This document shows positions 6,422 through 10,853 of a stretch of 10,853 bases of DNA, piece by piece (the first letter of the stretch is position 1; each line of letters opens with the position of its first letter). The DNA is taken from contig NZ_CAKTYH010000068.1 of assembly GCF_934632265.1 (NCBI RefSeq), positions 1 to 10,853 of the forward strand. Direction: 5' to 3'. The notes below the pieces were generated by a model. The model saw nothing but the letters and a program-made list of their open reading frames with translations, was not told the DNA's origin and ran no database searches. The position numbers and the translations under genes were made by a program. Source of the stretch: an uncultured Senegalimassilia sp. Lineage in GTDB: Bacteria; Actinomycetota; Coriobacteriia; Coriobacteriales; Eggerthellaceae.

Positions 6422-6751
6422 GTGAACACGCTGGTGGCCGTGGCCATCGCCCCGTTCGGCGTGGGCGATGAGCTTGCACCTGAGGTGGCGGAGGTGGTTC
6501 GCGTCATACGCGAATCGGGCCTGCCCAACAAAACCTATTCGATGTTCACCGAAATCGAAGGCGAATGGGACGAGGTCATGGCCGTGGTTCGCGATGCCAC
6601 GTTCGTCTTGGCCCAGAAGGGCATCCGCACCGAGGTCATCCTGAAAGCCGATGTTCGCCCCGGGTTCGAGAACATGATGGAGCAGAAGGTTCGAAGCGTC
6701 GACGCCATCCTTGAGAACGGTGTCGACGGGGCTGCTGATAAGGAGGAATAG
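6422..6751 (+). CDS. thiamine-binding protein, MTH1187/PF01910 family
   Basis: A small soluble protein of 109 aa with no signal peptide. It matches the MTH1187/YkoF-like 'thiamine-binding' family (formerly DUF77): VAVAIAPFGVGDELAPEVAEVVRVIRESGL, then TYSMFTEIEGEWDEVMAVVRDA, then a VILKADVRPG strand, an alternating beta-alpha-beta ferredoxin-like pattern. Family members are reported or inferred to bind thiamine-related ligands; no enzymatic activity is established. The start is GTG 6422, supported by a strong AGGAGG (6407-6412, 9 nt spacing) and by homology beginning at once. It lies 4 nt after thiM and 1 nt before thiE, so it is embedded in a riboswitch-controlled salvage operon. That makes intracellular holding or hand-over of thiamine, thiazole or pyrimidine intermediates a reasonable inference. 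The last ~20 residues are acidic and probably disordered. Confidence 0.88.
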   Translation: MNTLVAVAIAPFGVGDELAPEVAEVVRVIRESGLPNKTYSMFTEIEGEWDEVMAVVRDATFVLAQKGIRTEVILKADVRPGFENMMEQKVRSVDAILENGVDGAADKEE

Positions 6752-6752
6752 C

Positions 6753-7460
6753 ATGAGCATGCGCGACAACCTGGACATTTCCGCATATCTGGTCCTGGGT
6801 CCGGAAAACACCCTGGGCCGGCCCGTTGCCGACGTGGTCGCCCAGGCCATCGCGGCAGGGTTCACCTGCGTGCAGATCCGCTCGAAGGAGTGCTCTGCCC
6901 GCGAGCTTATCTCCTGCACGGCCCAAGCGTCCCAGGTCGTACGGCAGGCCGGCGCGCAAGATCAAGTGGCATTGCTCATCGACGACCGTTTGGATGCGGT
7001 CTATGCCGCCCGTCAGCAGGGTGTCAAGGTCGACGGCGTGCATGTGGGCCAGACCGATATCCCCGTCGAAGTGTGCCGCGCCCTGCTCGGCCCCGATGCG
7101 GTTGTCGGCCTGTCGGCCCGCGCCGATGAGATGCTCGAGTACGTGAAAACCGCCGACATGTCGCTGGTCGACTATCTGGGCGTCGGGCCGCTGCACGAGA
7201 CGCCCACGAAAACCGACTGCGGCTTGGCGGCCGATGGCACCATCATCACGAAAAGCCTCGAAGACCTGGCAGCGCTTCACCAGGCAAGCCCGGTTCCCAT
7301 CGTGGTGGGCGGGGGAGTGAAAGTGGCCGACATCCCCGCCGTCGCCCAAACCGGCGTCGACGGCTTCTTCGTGGTGTCCGCGGTGTGCGCCGCGCCTGAC
7401 CCGCACGCAGCTGCCCAAGAGCTCGTGCAAGCATGGAGCGCAGCGAAGCAAGCTAGCTAA
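6753..7460 (+). CDS. thiE: thiamine-phosphate synthase (ThiE)
   Basis: ThiE (235 aa) is a TIM-barrel enzyme that joins HMP pyrophosphate and thiazole phosphate to give thiamine phosphate and PPi. Seen directly: CVQIRSKECSARELI (family vQlReK); LLIDDRLDAVYAARQQGV, where the family usually has IND or VND; GVHVGQTDIPVEVCRALLG; GLSARADE in place of the usual G-S-H; DYLGVGPLHETPTK, the phosphate-binding GPv-T-TK block; and VGGGVKVADIPAVAQTGVDGFFVVSAV near the end. All segments are in canonical order and length. ATG 6753 is chosen because AAGGAGG (6740-6746) is 6 nt upstream; the ATG at 6759 is in frame but further away. It is last in the thiM operon and is followed 24 nt later by a strong hairpin. 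The pyrimidine kinase thiD is not in the window. Confidence 0.95.
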   Translation: MSMRDNLDISAYLVLGPENTLGRPVADVVAQAIAAGFTCVQIRSKECSARELISCTAQASQVVRQAGAQDQVALLIDDRLDAVYAARQQGVKVDGVHVGQTDIPVEVCRALLGPDAVVGLSARADEMLEYVKTADMSLVDYLGVGPLHETPTKTDCGLAADGTIITKSLEDLAALHQASPVPIVVGGGVKVADIPAVAQTGVDGFFVVSAVCAAPDPHAAAQELVQAWSAAKQAS

Positions 7461-7483
7461 CGCAAACGGAAGCAAACATGGCA

Positions 7484-7519
7484 AGGGCCCGCTCAACCGA
7501 GCGGGCCCTACCTATTTAT
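7484..7519. terminator. strong hairpin terminator after thiE
   Basis: AGGGCCCGCTC (7484-7494) and GAGCGGGCCCT (7499-7509) form a perfect 11-bp stem with a 4-nt AACC loop, 24 nt after the thiE stop. The following ACCTATTTATA is T/A-rich but lacks an unbroken U run, so termination is likely rather than certain. The stem is symmetrical and could also stop leftward transcription from the convergent aminotransferase gene. Confidence 0.75.
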
Positions 7520-7719
7520 ATGTATCGGTCGCGAAAAGTCCCTAGACGCGATTCGATGCCGAGCATGCTTGCAGGTGGTAATCAATGCTCGCAGGATAAG
7601 CCTGCCAACGCCTTTTCGCTCGCGGCATGTATCGATTCGGGCTAAAACAAGCTGGCGCATCATCGTTATAGCACCGTGCCTACTTTGCTCGAATGGCGCA
7701 TCTGGTCGGCGTATCCTGC
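7510..7719. other. AT-richer noncoding spacer dense in short repeats
   Basis: No credible gene lies in this 210-bp gap between convergent thiE and the aminotransferase. It holds inverted repeats GCGAAAAG/CTTTTCGC (7531-7538/7612-7619), CGAGCAT/ATGCTCG (7560-7566/7585-7591), GCAGG/CCTGC (7591-7595/7601-7605) and GCAGGATA/TATCCTGC (7591-7598/7712-7719). Direct repeats are ATGTATCG (7520-7527, 7627-7634), CGATTCG (7549-7555, 7633-7639) and TGGCGCATC (7653-7661, 7694-7702). The first pair encloses the next two, giving a two-hairpin branched shape that could form in RNA from either strand. It may be a small RNA, a processed 3' end of the aminotransferase transcript, or the remains of a small mobile element; the sequence does not decide. 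Confidence 0.5.
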
Positions 7720-9009
7720 CTAATCTTGCAGCAGCTTCTCCGCATATGCCAGCTTCACGCAGCAAACGAACACGTCGAGCGCCGCGTCCAGCTCCTCGAC
7801 GGGCGGCAAGCTGGGGGCGATGCGGATGTTGCTGTCGGCCGGGTCCTGCTTGTAAGGCCAGGTAGCGCCCGCGCCCGTCATGGTGACGCCGGCGTTCTTG
7901 GCAAGCTCCACGATCCGCTTCGCGCATCCGGCGGGGGCGTCAAAGGAGACGAAATACCCGCCGCGTGGCTTGCTCCAGGTGCAGCCGCCGATATCGCTCA
8001 GGCCTTCAGAGAGTTTGCGGCCCACCAGCTCGAACTTGGGACGCAGGATGGCGGCGTGCTTGGCCATGTGCTCAGCCAGGCCCTTCCCGTCGTGCAGGAA
8101 CTTCACGTGACGCAGCTGGTTGAGCTTGTCGTGGCCGATGATCTGCGGGCTCATATGCCCCTTCATGTCCGCGATGTTGGCGTTGCTCGCGGCCATGGCC
8201 GAAATGCCCGAACCGGGGAAGGTGACCTTGCTGGTAGAGGCGAACTTGAAGCAACGGTCGGGGTTTCCGGCCTCACCGCAGGCGCGGCGGATATCGAGCA
8301 GCTGGTCCTGCTCGGCTGCGTCGTCGTACAGGTGATGGATGCCGTAGGCGTTATCCCAGAAGATGCGGAAGTCCTCGGCCGCGCAAGGCATGGCGGCCAA
8401 ATGGCGAACCACCTCGTCGGAATAGGTCGCGCCGCTGGGGTTGGAGTACTTCGGCACGCACCAGATGCCCTTGATCGAGGCGTCCTCGGCAACCAGGCGT
8501 TCCACCTCGTCCATATCCGGGCCGTCCTCGTTCATGACAACGGGGATCATCTTGATGCCGAAAGCCTCGGTCACGCCGAAGTGCCTATCGTATCCGGGGC
8601 AGGGGCACAGCCATTTCACCTCGTCAAGCTTGCACCAAGCCGTATGGCCGAGCGTGCCGAACATCCAGCAGCGCGCCATGGTGTCGTACATGATGTTCAG
8701 GCTGGAGTTTCCGAACACCATCACGTGATCGGCGTCGTCGTCGAGCATGGCGGCCATCAGGCGCTTCGCCTCGGGAATGCCGTCGAGCACGCCGTAGTTT
8801 CGGCAGTCCGTGCCGTCCTCTGCCGTGCAGTCGTCGACATCGGCGATGCAGGTGAGCATGGGCATGCTCAGATCAAGCTGTGCGCGGGAGGGCTTGCCGC
8901 GCGCCATGTTCAGAGCCAGCCCCTTTGCCTTAAAAGACTCGTATTCGCGGGTGAGCGCTTCGTGCGTTGATCTCAACGCTTCTTGGGCAAGCTCTGCGTA
9001 AGCTGGCAT
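7720..9009 (-). CDS. PLP-dependent aspartate-type aminotransferase (PF12897 family)
   Basis: A 429-aa fold-type I aminotransferase closest to the Asp_aminotransf (PF12897) group described for Corynebacterium aspartate aminotransferase. It should move an amino group between aspartate or a similar amino acid and 2-oxoglutarate in the cytosol. Seen directly: ARGKPSRAQLDLS near the N-terminus; DCRNYG; GNSSLNIMYD; CPCPGYDRHFGVTEAFG; GPDMDEVE; IKGIWCVPKYSNPSGATYS; FWDNAYGIHHL with D219 and Y222 for the pyridine ring; FASTSKVTFPGSG with K261 as the PLP Schiff-base lysine; and NIRIAPS with R396 as the substrate carboxylate arginine. ATG at 9009 is chosen: AAAGGA lies ~10 nt upstream and homology begins there, whereas an in-frame codon 48 nt upstream lacks a site. 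It is divergent from the symporter gene and convergent with thiE. Confidence 0.93.
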   Translation of the reverse strand: MPAYAELAQEALRSTHEALTREYESFKAKGLALNMARGKPSRAQLDLSMPMLTCIADVDDCTAEDGTDCRNYGVLDGIPEAKRLMAAMLDDDADHVMVFGNSSLNIMYDTMARCWMFGTLGHTAWCKLDEVKWLCPCPGYDRHFGVTEAFGIKMIPVVMNEDGPDMDEVERLVAEDASIKGIWCVPKYSNPSGATYSDEVVRHLAAMPCAAEDFRIFWDNAYGIHHLYDDAAEQDQLLDIRRACGEAGNPDRCFKFASTSKVTFPGSGISAMAASNANIADMKGHMSPQIIGHDKLNQLRHVKFLHDGKGLAEHMAKHAAILRPKFELVGRKLSEGLSDIGGCTWSKPRGGYFVSFDAPAGCAKRIVELAKNAGVTMTGAGATWPYKQDPADSNIRIAPSLPPVEELDAALDVFVCCVKLAYAEKLLQD

Positions 9010-9056
9010 CGTGGTGCATCCTTTCGCCGTTTGCGGGGTAAGAACAATCGAAAACA

Positions 9057-9071
9057 CCTACCTGAGGTAGG
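9057..9071. promoter_or_regulatory. operator-like dyad CCTACCT-G-AGGTAGG
   Basis: A perfect 7-bp inverted repeat around one central base. It covers the expected -35 zone of the + strand promoter and the start of the minus-strand transcript, so a dimeric regulator bound here could repress the aminotransferase gene and recruit polymerase to the symporter gene. No regulator gene is present in the window. Confidence 0.5.
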
Positions 9072-9079
9072 CGAAGTCA

Positions 9080-9107
9080 AGTATAATCCCAGCGTCAACG
9101 TAAACAA
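9080..9107 (-). promoter_or_regulatory. probable promoter of the aminotransferase gene
   Basis: Read on the minus strand, TATACT (9085 to 9080) matches five of six -10 positions and is the same hexamer as in the thiM promoter. TTGTTT (9107 to 9102) stands 16 nt upstream as a fair -35. Transcription would start near 9073, giving a leader of about 64 nt before the ATG at 9009. Its -10 box overlaps that of the opposing promoter. Confidence 0.5.
9082..9087 (+). promoter_or_regulatory. consensus -10 box facing the symporter gene
   Basis: TATAAT (9082-9087) is a perfect -10 hexamer on the + strand, about 133 nt before the symporter start. The region 17-18 nt upstream has no recognisable -35 box; instead it is filled by the dyad at 9057-9071, the arrangement expected of an activator-dependent promoter. 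This is inferred from position only. Confidence 0.45.
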
Positions 9108-9108
9108 T

Positions 9109-9118
9109 CGACCGGTCG
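9109..9118. promoter_or_regulatory. operator-like palindrome CGACCGGTCG
   Basis: A perfect 10-bp palindrome with AT-rich flanks, immediately upstream of the proposed minus-strand -35 box and just downstream of the proposed + strand start. Its size and GC-centred symmetry are compatible with a TetR-type or similar dimeric repressor. The rest of the gap (9119-9219) shows only a weak SD (AAGGGG, 9202-9207) before the symporter. Confidence 0.35.
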
Positions 9119-9219
9119 TTAAATGCGTCCGTTTCCCGGATTTCGGCGTCGCCGGCTGGAGGGCCGTGCGGTTTGCCTGGGAGCGGGCTTGAAAACGGCA
9201 TAAGGGGCGGGCACAGAAC

Positions 9220-10809
9220 ATGGAAACGAATGATTTGCTGGTCGTTTTGGCCATGGTTATCTACTTCGTCGTGGTGCTGGCGGTAGGCTTCTCCTACGCC
9301 AAGCGCTCGAATTCCTCTACCGACGAGTACTTCATCGGCGGTCGCAAGGTGGGGCCGTGGTTCACGGCGCTGTCCGCCGAGGCGTCCGATATGTCGGGCT
9401 ACCTGCTTATGGGCATCCCCGGCCTTGCGTACTTCTTCGGCGCTTCCGAGGCCATGTGGACCTGCATCGGCCTTGCCATCGGCACGTATTTGAACTGGCT
9501 GTTCGTGGCCAAGCGCCTGCGCCAGTACTCCGAGCGCGTGCATGCCATCACCATTCCGGCCTTCTTCTCCAATCGCTTCCATGACAAGAAGAACATCCTG
9601 TCCACGGTGGCTGCCGTCATCATCTTGCTGTTCTTCTGCGTGTACACGGGCAGCTGCTTCGTCACCTGCGGCAAGCTGTTCCACACGCTGTTCGGCATCG
9701 ATTATGCGGCAATGATGATCTTCGGCGCCGTTGTTGTGTTCGCTTATACGCTGGTGGGCGGCTACCTTTCGGTCGTCGCAACCGACTTCATCCAGGGCTG
9801 CCTGATGTTCTTCGCGCTTGCCGTGGTTCTCATCGGTTCCATCGCCTCCGTCGGCGGCGTCGATGTGACGGTGGCCTTCCTGCAGAACATCCCCGGCTTC
9901 TTGAACGGCGGCCAGCTCACCACGCCTATCATGGATGCGAATACGGGCTTGCAGGCGGTTCAGGGTGACCAGCCGCTGTTCGGCGAGCCTACCGATTTCG
10001 GCATCCTCACCATCATCTCCACCTTGGCTTGGGGCCTTGGCTACTTCGGCATGCCGCAGGTGCTCGTTCGCTTCCTGGGCATTCGCTCGGCTGAAGAGGT
10101 TCGCCAGTCGCGCATCATCGCCGTGGTGTGGGTCGTCATCTCCATGGTGTGCGCCTTGTGCATCGGCTTCATCGGCCGTGCCATGCTGCCCACCTATTTC
10201 GGCACCAATGCGGCTGCTGAGAACATCTTCATCGTCATCGCCCAGATGATCCTGCCCGCCTTCATGTGCGGCGTGGTGGTGTCTGGCATCCTGGCGGCGT
10301 CCATGTCCTCCGCTTCGTCGTATCTGCTCATCACCGGCTCATCGGTTGCCGAGAACATTTTCCGCGGCATCATCAAGCGCGACGCTACCGATCGCCAGGT
10401 CATGATCGTCTCCCGCATCACGCTGGCAGTGGTCATGCTCATCGGCATCTTCATCGCCCTCGACGAGAATTCCGTCATCTTCCGTGTCGTCTCCTACGCA
10501 TGGGCCGGTCTTGGCGCATCGTTCGGCCCGCTGGTGCTGTGCAGCCTGTATTGGCGTCGCACGAATCTGCCCGGCGCGCTTGCAGGCATGCTCGGCGGTG
10601 CGATCACGGTGGTGTTTTGGCATAACCTCATCAAGCCGCTCGGCGGCGTGTTCGGCATCTACGAGCTTCTGCCGGCCTTCATCATCTCGCTTCTCTGCAT
10701 CTTCGTGGTCTCCAAGCTCACGGCAGAGCCCTCGCAGGAGATTTACGACGAGTTCGACCACTATACCGAGGCGCGTATGGATGAGGATGTGAATCCCACG
10801 GCCGCATAG
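9220..10809 (+). CDS. putP: sodium:solute symporter, PutP-like (probable Na+/proline symporter)
   Basis: A 529-aa polytopic inner-membrane protein of the solute:sodium symporter family, most like PutP (E. coli PutP is ~500 aa). It should take up proline, or a related amino acid, driven by Na+. Seen directly: EYFIGGRKVGPWFTALSAEASDMSGYLLMG, in which D57, S59 and G60 align with Na+-site residues D55, S57 and G58 of E. coli PutP; TYLNWLFVAKRLR; ITIPAFFSNRF; TLVGGYLSVVATDFIQG; and ILAASMSSASSYLLITGSS, where S363 and S364 align with S340 and T341. About 13 hydrophobic segments run from residue 6 to the acidic C-terminal tail. ATG 9220 has only a weak site (AAGGGG, 12 nt upstream). It is divergent from the aminotransferase, suggesting joint amino-acid use. 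Substrate specificity is inferred from family resemblance only. The 44 nt after its stop hold nothing clear. Confidence 0.9.
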   Translation: METNDLLVVLAMVIYFVVVLAVGFSYAKRSNSSTDEYFIGGRKVGPWFTALSAEASDMSGYLLMGIPGLAYFFGASEAMWTCIGLAIGTYLNWLFVAKRLRQYSERVHAITIPAFFSNRFHDKKNILSTVAAVIILLFFCVYTGSCFVTCGKLFHTLFGIDYAAMMIFGAVVVFAYTLVGGYLSVVATDFIQGCLMFFALAVVLIGSIASVGGVDVTVAFLQNIPGFLNGGQLTTPIMDANTGLQAVQGDQPLFGEPTDFGILTIISTLAWGLGYFGMPQVLVRFLGIRSAEEVRQSRIIAVVWVVISMVCALCIGFIGRAMLPTYFGTNAAAENIFIVIAQMILPAFMCGVVVSGILAASMSSASSYLLITGSSVAENIFRGIIKRDATDRQVMIVSRITLAVVMLIGIFIALDENSVIFRVVSYAWAGLGASFGPLVLCSLYWRRTNLPGALAGMLGGAITVVFWHNLIKPLGGVFGIYELLPAFIISLLCIFVVSKLTAEPSQEIYDEFDHYTEARMDEDVNPTAA

Positions 10810-10853
10810 CGAATGCCATACATATATAGGTGTTTCAACGGGGAAGGGGCCTT

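Noticed and set aside
4909..6531. 540-residue minus-strand open frame
   Set aside because: It runs antisense through the MFS gene, the tandem repeats, the TPP riboswitch and thiM, all well supported; its content is Arg/Ala-rich shadow translation.
7510..7719. Integron attC site or tRNA gene in the spacer
   Set aside because: No GTTRRRY/RYYYAAC core pair and no T-loop or anticodon-arm pattern could be placed on either strand.
7508..7927. Minus-strand gene extending through the spacer after the aminotransferase
   Set aside because: Most of it overlaps the aminotransferase in another frame; the free ~50 residues have no ribosome site and no recognisable family.
10810..10853. Promoter or terminator after the symporter gene
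   Set aside because: CATACATATATAGG is AT-rich and GGGGAAGGGGCCTT could begin a stem, but the window ends before either can be judged.

Overview
The window comes from a GC-rich chromosome, most likely an actinomycetote. Gene families and context suggest a Coriobacteriia/Eggerthellaceae-type organism; this is an inference, because no marker gene is present. Nine genes are supported, one cut by the left edge. Eight are on the + strand and one, an aminotransferase, is on the - strand. No transposase, CRISPR array, tRNA or rRNA was found.

Layout. (1) Positions 1-2452: end of ispD, then ispF and cysS. The first two make isoprenoid precursors by the MEP pathway and the third charges tRNA-Cys; this is a common bacterial gene order. 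The last 13 residues of IspF hold four cysteines, directly upstream of cysS. (2) 2453-2671: GC-rich spacer with competing hairpins and a perfect 16-bp palindrome. (3) 2672-5175: a U32-family protein with the Fe-S type cysteine pattern (TrhP-like tRNA hydroxylation group), overlapping by 4 nt a 12-TM MFS exporter. (4) 5173-5391: three diverged tandem repeats of about 74 bp. (5) 5395-7509: a thiamine salvage operon with -10 box, TPP riboswitch, intrinsic terminator, thiM, a small thiamine-binding (MTH1187/PF01910) protein, thiE and a strong hairpin. (6) 7510-7719: AT-richer noncoding DNA crowded with short inverted and direct repeats. (7) 7720-10809: a PF12897-type aspartate-like aminotransferase (-) and a PutP-like Na+/solute symporter (+), diverging from a 210-bp control region with overlapping -10 boxes on opposite strands and two dyads.

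How the genes work together. When TPP is scarce the riboswitch should let transcription into thiM and thiE, which join salvaged thiazole and pyrimidine into thiamine phosphate. thiD is not in the window, so pyrimidine phosphorylation must be encoded elsewhere. The aminotransferase and symporter look like a divergently controlled amino-acid uptake and nitrogen-transfer pair. No wholly new defence or mobile system is visible. The observations most worth a second look are the Cys-codon cluster before cysS, the 74-bp tandem repeats, the structured spacer after thiE and the divergent promoter region.
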